A stretch of 48,337 nt of DNA, taken from Prosthecobacter debontii (GTDB taxonomy: Bacteria > Verrucomicrobiota > Verrucomicrobiia > Verrucomicrobiales > Akkermansiaceae). The notes under the pieces are model-generated. The model was not told where the DNA came from and ran no database searches. It saw nothing but the letters and a program-made list of their open reading frames with translations. This document shows positions 1 through 9,192 of the stretch, in pieces; the stretch's first letter is position 1; each line of letters starts with the position of its first letter. The position numbers and the translations under genes were made by a program. The DNA lies in the NCBI GenBank assembly GCA_945869855.1, contig CAMBQC010000004.1, positions 1 through 48,337 on the forward strand, written 5' to 3'.

Positions 1-414
1 ATCGGAATCAACGACGTCTGGCATTGGAAGATGGATAAAGAAGGCAAGCTCCTCGGCGGCGGCACCACCAAGGAAATCTTTGAATCCGGACTCAAGGACA
101 TCATCGCGAAGATCAACGCCGCGGGCGCGCGCGTGATCCTCTGCACGCCTTCCGTCATCGGTGAGAAAAACGACGGCAGCAACGAGCGCGACGCCATGCT
201 TGAGGAATACTCCGTCATCAGCCGCAAGGTCGCCACCGACACCGGCAGCCAGCTCGTCGATCTCCGCAAGGCGTTTATCGACCACCTGAAAGCCAACAAC
301 GCGGACAACGCGCCCAAGGGCATCCTCACCGGCGATGGCGTCCACCTGAACCCGAAAGGCAACGCGTTCGTCGCCGCCGAAATGGGCAAGGCCATCGGCG
401 TCGAGGTGAAGTGA
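1..414 (+). CDS. SGNH/GDSL-family hydrolase, C-terminal part (5' end outside window)
   Basis: The reading frame is open from base 1, so the gene begins before the window. The first residues read IGINDVWHWK, which matches block III (GxND) of SGNH hydrolases, where Asn helps form the oxyanion hole. Near the end, GDGVHLNPKGN matches block V (DxxH), which supplies the catalytic Asp and His. The nucleophile-Ser block lies upstream and is not visible. The family hydrolyses esters, often acetyl groups on carbohydrates or lipids; the substrate here cannot be read. The stop is 37 bases before the next gene on the same strand, so the two may be co-transcribed. Confidence 0.85.
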   Translation: MGINDVWHWKMDKEGKLLGGGTTKEIFESGLKDIIAKINAAGARVILCTPSVIGEKNDGSNERDAMLEEYSVISRKVATDTGSQLVDLRKAFIDHLKANNADNAPKGILTGDGVHLNPKGNAFVAAEMGKAIGVEVK

Positions 415-451
415 GCTTGCTATTCCGGGATTCCGGCATGAACTCAAAATC

Positions 452-3400
452 ATGCGCGCGGCCCTCTTCCTTTCAGCGTTTCAGCTTCTCAGCGTCTCGG
501 TTTTATCCGCCGAGTCCTTCCCCGCCGCCAACGGCCTTGAGCGCACGCTCATCGCCGAGCAGCCCTTGCTGAAAAATCCGGTTTCCGTCTCCGTGGATGT
601 GGACGGCACCATCTACGTGACCGAGACCGCCCGCCGCAAGGAGGCCGACCTCGACATCCGCGAGTTCGTGAAATTCGGCTGGGTGCCCCGCGATGTGGCG
701 CTGACATCGGTTGAGGAGAAACGCGCGTTTTTCGAGGAGCAGCTCGACGGGAAAAACGCCTTCAAAGGCACATCCCTCATGGATAAGAACAAGGACGGCA
801 AGATCGATGCGAAAGATCTCACCGCCATTTCCGAAAAGATCATCCGCATCACCGACAAGGACGGCGATGGTGTTTACGACACGTCGAACGTGTTCGCCGA
901 GGGCTTCAACACCGAGGTCACCGGCATCGCCGCCGGGGTCTTGGCATGGCGCGGCGACGTTTACACGACCATCGCCCCCGATGTCTGGAAACTCCGCGAC
1001 AGCGACGGCGACGGCAAGGCCGACAAGCGCGAGTTGCTCGCCCACGGTTTCGGCATCCACATCGCCTACGCCGGTCACGACATGCACGGCCTGATCCTCG
1101 GCCCCGACGGAAAGCTCTATTGGTCGATCGGCGACAAAGGTGTCAACGTCACCGACAAGGACGGGAAAAACCACTACGCGCCCCACGAGGGCGCCGTGCT
1201 GCGCTGCAACCCTGACGGCTCCGGCTTCGAGATCTTCGCCCGCGGCCTCCGCAACCCGCAGGAGATCGCGTTCGACAAATACGGCAACCTTTTCTCCGTG
1301 GACAACGACGCCGACTTCAAGGGCGAGCGCGAACGTTTCCTCCACATCACCGAAGGCTCGGACACCGGCTGGCGCTGCTACTACCAATACCGTGGATCCG
1401 CCTACAACCCGTGGATGGCGGAAAGCATCTGGGAACCCTCCGGCAAGCACCAGCCCGCCTACATCACCCCCACCAGCGGTAACTACTCCGACGGCCCATC
1501 CGGCTTCGCCTACAACCCCGGCACCGCCCTCAACGCGAAGTATGCCGACGCGTTCTTCGTCACCGAGTTTCCGAAAGGCAACCTGCTCTCCTTCACCGTG
1601 AAGCCCAAGGGCGCGAGCTTCGAGATCGATCAGAGTCACATCGTCCTCTCCGGCCCCATGAACGTTGGCATCAACTTCGGCCCCGACGGCGCGCTCTACT
1701 CCGCCGACTGGGCGGGCGGCTACCCGCTCAATGAAAAAGGCGCGGTCTGGAAACTCGACGACCCCAAGGAAGCCGGCTCGGATCTCCGGAAAGAGGTCGC
1801 GGCGATGTTGAAAGCCGGCACCAAAGATCTTTCTACTGCGGATCTAGTAAAACGCTTGTCCCATGCCGACATGCGCGTCCGTCTCGACGCTCAGTGGGCG
1901 CTAGCGGAGAAAAAAGCCATAGCCGAACTCCACGAGGTCATCACCTCCGAGAAATCCGCCCAACTCGCCCGCATTCACGCCGTCTGGGCACTCAGCCAAG
2001 ATGGCAGGTTTTTCGAGAAAGCCTTCCACAGCCTCGCCGCATCCGACGATCCCGAAATCCGCGCCCAAGCCGCCAAGCACGCCGGTGAAACCATGAAAGG
2101 CCCCAACTCGATCATCACCAAAATGCTCGCTGACGAAAGCTCCCGCGTCCGCTTCATGGCTGCCACAGCGATGTGGAAAACCGGCGACGCCACTGGCATC
2201 GACGCGGTGATCACGATGCTCGCCGAAAACGACAACAAGGACGCCTACCTCCGCCACGCCGGAGTCCTCGCCCTCACCGCCTCGCCCGACGAAGCGATCG
2301 CCGCGAAAACCCTCGCCCACGAAAGCCCCTCCGTCCGCCTCGCCGTCGCCTTCCGCCGCCTTTCCTCGCCCCTCGCCGCGAAGTTGCTTTCCGACATCGA
2401 CCCCAAGGTCGTCGCCGAAGCCGCCCACGCGATCTTCGACGACCCGCCGATCACCGCCGCCTACCCCGCCCTCGCCGGACTCATCCAAAAAAATCCCCGC
2501 GCCACCATCCCCGCCGCCCGCCGCTCCATCGCCGCGAACCGAACCCTCGCCGACGCGGAATCCGCAACCCGCCTCGCGAATTTCTCCGCCGACGACTCCG
2601 TGGAAACCTCCCTCCGCATCGCCGCCCTCGAAGCCCTCGCCTCATGGACGGAGGCCTCCGAACCTAATCCCGTCGATGGCCGCCACGATCCGCTGAAACC
2701 TGCTGATGCCGCCATCGCGAAAGCCGCTTACCAGCCCCACGCCGCCGCTCTCTGGAAGCACCGTGACAAGGCCATCTCCAAAGCCGCCGCCGCCGTTTCC
2801 AAAAGCCTCGGCATCACCACCGATCCGGAGGAAATGAAGAAAGTCATCCTCAATCCGAAGGCCGATCTCGCCACCCGCCTCCGGGGACTCGAATCGCTAG
2901 GCGACTCCCATGAAAAAGCCGACAGGGCCGCTATCGCGAAAATCCTTACCCAGCTCCTCAAGGACAAGTCCGCCCCTCTACGCACCCGCGCGGCCGCCAT
3001 GCTCGCGGAAAGCGACCCCGCAGCCGTCATCTCCTATGCCGAAGCCGCACTGGCAAAGTCAAATGACATCTCCGAAAAACAGGAGGCCGTGCGCCTTCTC
3101 GGGAAACTCAACCCCGCTGCTCTTGAAAAAATCCTGACGAATCCCGAGCCCTTTCTCCTCATCGAACTCAGCGAGGCTCTGCCGGAAAAAAACATCAAAC
3201 TCGACCCGCTTGTCGCTTCCCTCAGCGGCGGAAACCCGGAGCTAGGCGAGATCGTTTTCAACGAAAACCTCGCTGCCCAATGCGTCGCTTGCCATCGGGT
3301 CGAGAAAGAGGGCAGCGAGGTTGGTCCGCCGCTTACAGAAGTTGGTAAAAAAGGTAGCGGATATATTCTCGAATCGCTCCTCAATCCCCAAGCACAAATC

Positions 3401-3640
3401 ACCCCCGGCTATGGCATCGTAAGTCTAATCAACAAGGATGGTAGCGCTGTATCTGGCATACTCATCGAGCGGGGGGAAAATCATATCATTCTGAAAGCTT
3501 CAGATGGCAAATTACAACGACACTCGCTCGGACACATGGCTAACCTCAAGCCACCCATATCGACTATGCCGCCGATGGGGGGTATCCTTACGCCGCGCCA
3601 GCTCCGCGATCTCGTCGGATACCTTTCCGAACTAAAGTGA
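452..3640 (+). CDS. PVC-type membrane-bound dehydrogenase with HEAT repeats and C-terminal c-type haem domain
   Basis: A secreted protein of 1062 residues with an N-terminal signal peptide (MRAALFLSAFQLLSVSVLSA). Residues about 25-420 resemble the PQQ-sugar-dehydrogenase-like beta-propeller of the putative membrane-bound dehydrogenase family (TIGR02604 type). They contain EF-hand-like loops: DKNKDGKID near 111, DKDGDG near 137 and DSDGDGKAD near 184. Residues about 450-900 are alanine-rich HEAT-like repeats. The haem site CVACH is at 944-948, followed by the GPPLTEVG signature of the planctomycete-type haem-binding domain (TIGR02603 type). Such proteins are abundant in Verrucomicrobiota and Planctomycetota and probably oxidise sugars or polysaccharide products in the periplasm; the substrate is unknown. 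The last roughly 110 codons have clearly lower GC than the rest. Confidence 0.9.
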   Translation: MRAALFLSAFQLLSVSVLSAESFPAANGLERTLIAEQPLLKNPVSVSVDVDGTIYVTETARRKEADLDIREFVKFGWVPRDVALTSVEEKRAFFEEQLDGKNAFKGTSLMDKNKDGKIDAKDLTAISEKIIRITDKDGDGVYDTSNVFAEGFNTEVTGIAAGVLAWRGDVYTTIAPDVWKLRDSDGDGKADKRELLAHGFGIHIAYAGHDMHGLILGPDGKLYWSIGDKGVNVTDKDGKNHYAPHEGAVLRCNPDGSGFEIFARGLRNPQEIAFDKYGNLFSVDNDADFKGERERFLHITEGSDTGWRCYYQYRGSAYNPWMAESIWEPSGKHQPAYITPTSGNYSDGPSGFAYNPGTALNAKYADAFFVTEFPKGNLLSFTVKPKGASFEIDQSHIVLSGPMNVGINFGPDGALYSADWAGGYPLNEKGAVWKLDDPKEAGSDLRKEVAAMLKAGTKDLSTADLVKRLSHADMRVRLDAQWALAEKKAIAELHEVITSEKSAQLARIHAVWALSQDGRFFEKAFHSLAASDDPEIRAQAAKHAGETMKGPNSIITKMLADESSRVRFMAATAMWKTGDATGIDAVITMLAENDNKDAYLRHAGVLALTASPDEAIAAKTLAHESPSVRLAVAFRRLSSPLAAKLLSDIDPKVVAEAAHAIFDDPPITAAYPALAGLIQKNPRATIPAARRSIAANRTLADAESATRLANFSADDSVETSLRIAALEALASWTEASEPNPVDGRHDPLKPADAAIAKAAYQPHAAALWKHRDKAISKAAAAVSKSLGITTDPEEMKKVILNPKADLATRLRGLESLGDSHEKADRAAIAKILTQLLKDKSAPLRTRAAAMLAESDPAAVISYAEAALAKSNDISEKQEAVRLLGKLNPAALEKILTNPEPFLLIELSEALPEKNIKLDPLVASLSGGNPELGEIVFNENLAAQCVACHRVEKEGSEVGPPLTEVGKKGSGYILESLLNPQAQITPGYGIVSLINKDGSAVSGILIERGENHIILKASDGKLQRHSLGHMANLKPPISTMPPMGGILTPRQLRDLVGYLSELK

Positions 3641-3720
3641 TCGATAAAAACGTAGCTGAGAATTCCAGCCCCGCGCTGTTGTTGGGGAATCTTGCCCTAA
3701 CCTTTCAAATTAAAGAACCA

Positions 3721-3740
3721 ACTTTTTGGCAAACGGTCCC
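3721..3740 (-). repeat. Dispersed 19-bp element, copy 1 (reverse orientation)
   Basis: The plus strand reads ACTTTTTGGCAAACGGTCCC. Its reverse complement matches the consensus TAGACCGTTTGCCAAAAGT apart from one extra A and the first two bases. It lies about 80 bases after the preceding gene and covers the outermost possible ATG (3726) of the SprT-like gene, which argues for a start further in. Confidence 0.6.
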
Positions 3741-3788
3741 AACGGCAGGCTTGCCAAGTGGATGGGGAAATACCTAACGTTGTGCCAG

Positions 3789-4388
3789 ATGCCAAAACGC
3801 TTCGCGCAACTGGAATTTCGATTCCCCGCATGGCTGCGGTCGACGAGTGTTGTCTCGCAAAAGCCCGTCCGGAGCGCGCCGGATTGCCTCCATGATACCG
3901 GCATGACCGCCTGGTGCCAGGAGCAGGCGCTCTCATTCGGTTTGCCCGAGTTGGCGAAAAAAGTCCAAGTCACGTGGAATCCGCGTATGCGCACCACCGC
4001 CGGCCGGGCATGGTGGCCTTCGCGCGGCATCGAGATGAATCCGAAGCTCAAGGATTTTTCCGATGCGGATGTCTGGCGGACGCTGAAGCACGAGTTCGCC
4101 CATCTCCTCGCCTACGAGCGCTGCGGGCGGCGGCACATCGACCCACACGGCCCGGAGTGGCGTGCCGCGTGCGCGGAACTTGGCATCCCCGACGAGCAAC
4201 CCTACCATTCGCTCCCCCTCAAATCCCGGAAGATGAAACGCAAATACACGTATGCATGCCCTTCCTGCCTGACGGTCATCGCACGTGTCCGCCCGTTCCG
4301 CCGCGCTGTCGCCTGTTACACCTGCTGCCGGAAATTCAACGGCGGCCTTTATCACGACCGTTTCCGCCTGTTCCGGAACGATGTCTGA
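3789..4388 (+). CDS. SprT-like zinc metalloprotease with C-terminal zinc ribbon
   Basis: From ATG 3789 the protein has 199 residues. The metalloprotease motif HEFAH is at 101-105, and a downstream HGPEW (H120) gives the third zinc ligand, as in the SprT/Spartan family. A CPSC...CYTCC zinc ribbon follows near the C terminus, typical of SprT-like proteins. Eukaryotic relatives cut DNA-protein crosslinks; the bacterial role is not firmly known. An upstream in-frame ATG at 3726 falls inside a dispersed repeat, and its added 21 residues look non-conserved, so 3789 is preferred. ATG 3903 is also possible. Cytoplasmic; probably its own transcription unit. Confidence 0.85.
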   Translation: MPKRFAQLEFRFPAWLRSTSVVSQKPVRSAPDCLHDTGMTAWCQEQALSFGLPELAKKVQVTWNPRMRTTAGRAWWPSRGIEMNPKLKDFSDADVWRTLKHEFAHLLAYERCGRRHIDPHGPEWRAACAELGIPDEQPYHSLPLKSRKMKRKYTYACPSCLTVIARVRPFRRAVACYTCCRKFNGGLYHDRFRLFRNDV

Positions 4389-4470
4389 AAGGTAAAAGAA
4401 TTTCGTAGAAAATACGCTCTCTGTATTGCTAATACTTGCCAGAATCGAAAGCGAATCTAAGCTAACATAT

Positions 4471-5199
4471 ATGACTGAAATCTTTACAAACTTCCATCTC
4501 GCGTTCGTTTACGGATTCTCGCCTGCATACATCATTATTTTTGTGGCCACCGCTCTTGCAAGCTGGCTGGTCTCCAGCACGCTGAAACGCCGTTTTCAAG
4601 AATACTCACAGATCCCTATCCAATTCACGGGAGCTCAGATCGCGGAGACGATGCTTCGGGAAAACGGCATCACCGATGTGAAGGTGATCCATACCCCCGG
4701 AAAACTTACCGATCACTATGACCCGACGAACAAGACGGTAAATCTAAGCGAAGAGGTTTATGCGATGAACAGCATCGCCGCGGCCGCTGTCGCCGCCCAC
4801 GAGTGCGGCCACGCTATCCAGCATGCGAAGTCGTATTCATGGCTCACGATGCGCTCAAAAATGGTGCCCGCCGTGCAATTCGCCGGGAATGCGCTGAACG
4901 TTTTCCTCATCATCAGCATCGTAGGTGCGGGGATTTTCAACACGCCCGCCCTGCTTTACGTCTGGGTATCGCTGTTTGCCATCACCACGCTGTTCGCTTT
5001 CGTGACACTGCCGGTAGAGTTCGATGCCAGCCGCCGCGCCCTTGTCTGGCTGGAAGGCTCGCGGGTTTCGTCGTCCATGGATCATGACAAAGCGAAAAAC
5101 GCGCTCTTCTGGGCCGCCATGACTTATGTGGTAGCTGCCATCGGCTCGCTCGCCACCTTGCTCTACTACGTATCCATGCTTTTCGGACGCAGGGATTGA
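4471..5199 (+). CDS. YugP-type membrane zinc metalloprotease
   Basis: A protein of 242 residues from ATG 4471, near the usual length of the YugP family. One N-terminal membrane segment (about 12-32) precedes a cytoplasmic or membrane-associated region with HECGH at 110-114 in the context AAHECGHAIQH, the family's zinc-binding motif. Further hydrophobic segments lie near 135-180 and 215-235. The function of YugP proteins is not established. An in-frame ATG at 4426 would add 15 residues before a typical membrane-protein start; 4471 is preferred. The stop is 15 bases from the end of the convergent thioredoxin-like gene. Confidence 0.85.
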   Translation: MTEIFTNFHLAFVYGFSPAYIIIFVATALASWLVSSTLKRRFQEYSQIPIQFTGAQIAETMLRENGITDVKVIHTPGKLTDHYDPTNKTVNLSEEVYAMNSIAAAAVAAHECGHAIQHAKSYSWLTMRSKMVPAVQFAGNALNVFLIISIVGAGIFNTPALLYVWVSLFAITTLFAFVTLPVEFDASRRALVWLEGSRVSSSMDHDKAKNALFWAAMTYVVAAIGSLATLLYYVSMLFGRRD

Positions 5200-5214
5200 T
5201 CGGCCTCAGCAGAA

Positions 5215-5784
5215 TCACCTCGGCTCATTGCCGAGCTTCCATTTGATGCTGCAACCGCTGCTTGGAATGCCCTTATGCGGGGCTTTCCCGGTGAGCATTA
5301 CACCGACCGCATGGCGGAGGTCGTCGCCTGTCGCTTTCTCACCCGAGCGCGGACGTGTGCTATCGAACTGCCCAGCGTAAGAGAGGTGGCCTTCCGCGTT
5401 GAAAAGGAAAAAGTCTGGGGTGCATGCCGCGCCGTAGGATTTCGCGACCGTCTGCGACTCATCAATCAGGTAGGAGAAATCCCACCCGTATCCCTGGGCG
5501 AAATTCCTCATCGGCAGGGGGCCGTCCTGGGGAAAGTTCACGAGATCATTCGAATTGATCACGACTGTGTTCACGCCCTTTACGGAAATTTCCCGCGCCA
5601 TCTCGCCGAGTTCCTTGGCGAGATGGATCACGAAGGGGCAGTGGTTGCAGGCGAAAACTACCAAGGTGCCTTCCTTGCCCGCCAGATCCTGCAAGGAATG
5701 TCTATTTCCCCATGCGTCAGGAAGCTCGAAGGACGGCGCGCTCTCCCCAATTCTTAACTCTTGTGTCGAAAATGCTAAGGCCAT
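5215..5784 (-). CDS. Thioredoxin-family protein (AhpC/TSA-like redoxin with CxxC)
   Basis: 189 residues with the peroxiredoxin/redoxin fold start (APSFELPDAWGN) and a CNHC motif at Cys46-Cys49 (VVFACNHCPFV). The later segments SYGAACTPDFFLFNAEG and YAGQFDSTRP are typical of the cytoplasmic thioredoxin-like proteins often annotated as alkyl hydroperoxide reductase. It has no signal peptide. It probably acts as a thiol-disulphide reductase or peroxidase; which one cannot be decided from sequence alone. Monocistronic on the minus strand, convergent with the YugP gene. Confidence 0.85.
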   Translation of the reverse strand: MALAFSTQELRIGESAPSFELPDAWGNRHSLQDLAGKEGTLVVFACNHCPFVIHLAKELGEMAREISVKGVNTVVINSNDLVNFPQDGPLPMRNFAQGYGWDFSYLIDESQTVAKSYGAACTPDFFLFNAEGHLSYAGQFDSTRPRSGEKATGDDLRHAVGVMLTGKAPHKGIPSSGCSIKWKLGNEPR

Positions 5785-5833
5785 GGCGGATGGTTAAATG
5801 GAATCGCTCAGCGAGCAACCGATCTCTTTTAGG

Positions 5834-5854
5834 TTTTAAAGTTTAGGGTTTAGA
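5834..5854 (+). repeat. AT-rich leader repeat (AAGTTTAGGGTTTA family), copy 1
   Basis: The plus strand reads AAAGTTTAGGGTTTAGAG between 5837 and 5854. The same core occurs, inverted relative to the adjacent minus-strand start codon, at 8089-8111 and 16347-16375. This copy lies 50 bases upstream of the thioredoxin-like gene and directly before the truncated end of the MoeB-like gene. Confidence 0.6.
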
Positions 5855-5879
5855 GTATTCCCGAGAGGGTATACGCGTT

Positions 5880-6410
5880 GTGCTCGGTAACATCGGCTCC
5901 CTGCAGGCGCTGGAGGCGATCAAGCTCCTCCACGGCATCGGCGATCCGCAGCTGGGTAAAATCCTGATCTACGATGCCCTTAGTCCTTCCTTCCGATCCC
6001 TGAAACTGCCTTCCGATCCCGCTTGCCGCCTCTGCGTAAAAAATCCCACGATCTCTTCCGTTTCCCATCCAGAAACCCACGCAAATCCCTCCTGCGAAAT
6101 CCAAGACCCCGCCATGCAAATTATCACCCCTGCCGAACTCAAAGCCCGCCTCGACTCCGGGAACCTCAACGCTCTCCTCATCGATGTCCGCGAAAAGGAG
6201 GAATGGGAGATCGACCACATCCCGCAAGCCAAGCTGATCCCGCTCCAGACCATCCCCGCCCATGCGGACGCCTTGCCGAAGGATTCCGAGATCATCATTC
6301 ACTGCAAAGCCGGCATGCGCTCCGCCCGCGCCTGCGAATACCTCATGTCACTCGGTTTCGAGAACGTAACCAACGCCACCGGCGGCATGGATGCGTTCCG
6401 GAAGCTTTGA
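5880..6410 (+). CDS. 5'-truncated MoeB/ThiF-type protein fused to a rhodanese domain
   Basis: The first 60 residues match only the C-terminal end of a MoeB adenylyltransferase (IGSLQALEAIKLLHGIG, then IYDALSPSFRSLKL, then a CRLC zinc pair and NPTI). The ATP-binding Rossmann part, the catalytic Cys and the first zinc CxxC, about 190 residues, are absent. The frame upstream reaches a stop at 5844-5846 inside an AT-rich repeat. A linker leads to a full rhodanese domain from about residue 79 (MQIITPAELKARL) with the active-site loop CKAGMR. GTG 5880 is the outermost start; ATG 6114 would give the rhodanese domain alone (98 residues), which may be the functional product. Adenylation is not possible; sulphur transfer could be. 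Confidence 0.7.
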   Translation: MLGNIGSLQALEAIKLLHGIGDPQLGKILIYDALSPSFRSLKLPSDPACRLCVKNPTISSVSHPETHANPSCEIQDPAMQIITPAELKARLDSGNLNALLIDVREKEEWEIDHIPQAKLIPLQTIPAHADALPKDSEIIIHCKAGMRSARACEYLMSLGFENVTNATGGMDAFRKL

Positions 6411-6421
6411 GCGCCCCGAGT

Positions 6422-7216
6422 TCATGGAAAAAACGCCCGCAGCGCCTCGACCACGCCATATCCGCGGGCGGCGCGGGTGATCAGCCCGCCCCGGGCGGCG
6501 ACGGTTTCCCGGATCGCACCCACGGCGTTGGCGGGGCAGGCGGCATAGCCCGAATGGGCAGCGGAAAGCATCTCTATGTCGTTGTGGCTATCACCGGCGG
6601 CGAAGGTCTGCGCGGTTCCGAGGCCGTGCAGCCGCGCGACCTCCGTCAAAGTACTACCTTTCTGGTAGTTCCGGTGGCCAAAGCGCAGGTAGATCGAGTT
6701 CCGCTGCCAACCGAGCTCTGGCACCTCCGCCATCATGGGCGCGATGTGAGCGACGATCCATTCCATCTCCTCCTCGGTGCGCGAGATCAACCCGGCGGGC
6801 TCGCCATCCATCTCGATGTATTGCGCGCCGGTGTGCTCCTCGACCTCATGGCGGATTTTTTTCAGCACCTTGCGGCAGTTTTTGAAGAGTTTGTGGATAT
6901 CCTTCTCGCAACGCTTGTTCCAATCCGTATGCGGCAGGAAGCGCCCGAAGTCGTTCGGGAAATGGATCTCGCGCTCGCGGGCGACCACCCAATCCGGTAG
7001 GAAGGGAAAACGGCTTTCGATCAGACCTTCCATGACATGCGGCATCGAGCGGCCAGTATTGATGCCCCACACCGCGCCCTGCGTTTCGCGCAGGCGGCAG
7101 ATCTCCTCGAAAAACTCGCCCGGCACCGGCGGAGTCCCGGCGGGATCATGCAGTGTCCCATCGAAATCGAAGGAAAGGATCAGGTTCGGCTGCGGGCAGG
7201 CGTCGAGAGTTCTCAC
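6422..7216 (-). CDS. HAD-superfamily hydrolase (Cof/sucrose-phosphatase-like)
   Basis: 264 residues with HAD motif I DFDGTLHD (nucleophile Asp about 16), motif II in GINTGRSMPHV, a Lys in the middle region and motif IV AAGDSHNDIEMLSAA, the form seen in type IIB HAD phosphatases (Cof, SPP, MPGP). A C2 cap fits the region between motifs II and IV. It probably dephosphorylates a sugar phosphate or other small metabolite in the cytoplasm. It lies 62 bases downstream of hisF on the same strand, so the two may share a transcript. No specific substrate can be named. Confidence 0.8.
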   Translation of the reverse strand: MRTLDACPQPNLILSFDFDGTLHDPAGTPPVPGEFFEEICRLRETQGAVWGINTGRSMPHVMEGLIESRFPFLPDWVVAREREIHFPNDFGRFLPHTDWNKRCEKDIHKLFKNCRKVLKKIRHEVEEHTGAQYIEMDGEPAGLISRTEEEMEWIVAHIAPMMAEVPELGWQRNSIYLRFGHRNYQKGSTLTEVARLHGLGTAQTFAAGDSHNDIEMLSAAHSGYAACPANAVGAIRETVAARGGLITRAARGYGVVEALRAFFP

Positions 7217-7278
7217 ACCGCGAGGCTAGCGCATCTAGGAGGATGGGCAAGGATCGTGGCGGCGCGCTATGGCCAAAG

Positions 7279-8076
<798 letters not shown>

Positions 8077-8088
8077 GGGCGAAACTTC

Positions 8089-8111
8089 AAATTTTAAACC
8101 CCAAACTTCAA
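8089..8111 (-). repeat. AT-rich leader repeat, copy 2, upstream of hisF
   Basis: The plus strand reads AAATTTTAAACCCCAAACTT, then CAA. In the hisF direction this is TTGAAGTTTGGGGTTTAAAA followed by TTT, 13 to 35 bases before the start codon. It is nearly identical to 16347-16375, in the same position relative to another minus-strand gene. Confidence 0.65.
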
Positions 8112-8166
8112 TGAAGAAACGGATTCCGGGGTTGTTTCCGGTGGCGGTCGGGGATACCTGTTCCGC

Positions 8167-8751
8167 ATGTCAGCTGGTGAAAAACGATTTCCAACCGGTG
8201 AGCAATACCTCGCATGGGAGCGGGAGGCCGATTTCAAAAGCGAGTATCTGCGCGGGGAAATTTATGCGATGTCGGGTGCTTCGCTGGAGCATAACACCAT
8301 TTCAAGTAACCTCAACCGGGCGATCGGCAACCAGATGTTGGATCGCCCTTGCCAGATTTTGGGTTCGGACATGAGGGTTCAGGTTGTGGAAGCGGATGCC
8401 TATTTTTACCCGGATCTATCAGGGTTGTGCGGCGGGTTCGATTTCCACGACGAGCGCAAGGACACCTATAAGAACCCCCAGTTTGTGATCGAGATCCTCT
8501 CCGCCAGCACGGAATCTTATGACCGCGGGAAAAAGTTCTTTCATTACCAGACCTTGCCTAGTTTGCGGGAGTATGTGTTGGTTTCGCAGGGAGAGGCGGC
8601 GGTGGAGATTTACCGGAAGGAGGGGGATCGCTGGATCTATCAACTCCTCACTGGCCCCGGCGCGGAACTCAAGCTGGAATCAGTGGACTGCACGGTGCCG
8701 CTGTCCGAAATTTACCGCAATGTGACTTTTACCGCCGAAATGCCGGCATAG
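8167..8751 (+). CDS. Uma2 family (DUF820) restriction-endonuclease-like protein
   Basis: 194 residues with the family's markers: an N-terminal [11 protein letters not shown], then [16 protein letters not shown] with the conserved Glu, [18 protein letters not shown] with the PD motif, and [19 protein letters not shown] with the E-x-L and D/K residues of a PD-(D/E)xK nuclease core. Uma2 proteins are common as many paralogues in cyanobacteria and several other phyla; their biological role is unknown. It is followed by a strong bidirectional terminator. Start ATG 8167 is set by the domain's usual beginning. Confidence 0.85.
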   Translation: MSAGEKRFPTGEQYLAWEREADFKSEYLRGEIYAMSGASLEHNTISSNLNRAIGNQMLDRPCQILGSDMRVQVVEADAYFYPDLSGLCGGFDFHDERKDTYKNPQFVIEILSASTESYDRGKKFFHYQTLPSLREYVLVSQGEAAVEIYRKEGDRWIYQLLTGPGAELKLESVDCTVPLSEIYRNVTFTAEMPA

Positions 8752-8766
8752 ACTACGGCTTGATAC

Positions 8767-8802
8767 AAAAAAACGGCGACCCATTGCGGGACGCCGTTTT
8801 TT
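8767..8802. terminator. Bidirectional intrinsic terminator
   Basis: A near-perfect hairpin: AAAAAACGGCG, an A:A mismatch, CCC, loop ATTGC, GGG, mismatch, CGCCGTTTTTT. Poly-A on one side and poly-T on the other let it end transcripts of the Uma2 gene on plus and rpmE on minus. Confidence 0.9.
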
Positions 8803-8832
8803 GAGAGGAACGGAACATTTCCGTTCGGTGGC

Positions 8833-9102
8833 TTATCCGACCTTGGGCTTGCCGACGCGGCGGACCGCTCCGAAACGCTTTTGGAACTTGTCGATGCGGC
8901 CTTCGGTATCGACGAACTGTTTCTGTCCGGTGAAGAACGGGTGAGAATCCGACGTGATGCCGGCGGAGATGATGGAATGCTCGACGCCGTCGATGACTTC
9001 CTTTTTCTCAGAGGACTTGGTCGATTTCGTGACGAAGCGCGCGCCCGTGGTCATGTCAACGAAGACGACGGGATTGTATTGGGGATGAAGTTCCTTTTTC
9101 AT
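8833..9102 (-). CDS. rpmE2: 50S ribosomal protein bL31, type B (zinc-independent)
   Basis: 89 residues beginning MKKELHPQYNPVVFVDMTTG and containing SDSHPFFTGQKQFVDTEGR, diagnostic for L31 type B. The four zinc-binding Cys of type A L31 are absent. In other bacteria this paralogue often replaces the zinc form during zinc starvation; whether a type A copy exists in this genome cannot be seen. It lies 90 bases downstream of dnaA on the same strand and ends at the bidirectional terminator. No zinc-uptake-regulator site was recognised upstream. Confidence 0.95.
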   Translation of the reverse strand: MKKELHPQYNPVVFVDMTTGARFVTKSTKSSEKKEVIDGVEHSIISAGITSDSHPFFTGQKQFVDTEGRIDKFQKRFGAVRRVGKPKVG

Positions 9103-9192
9103 GGGAGTTTGGTAGTTGCCACACGTTCCAACGCGCGGGGGGGGAAATTGGCGGAAATCGGTGGGGTGTCAAGTTTTTAGGATGTTTACTTG

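Noticed and set aside
503-1639. Long minus-strand open frame of 378 codons opposite the haem/HEAT gene
   Set aside because: It is a shadow of GC-rich coding sequence on the plus strand. Its translation is Gly/Val/Glu-rich with no motif, while the plus frame has clear domains.
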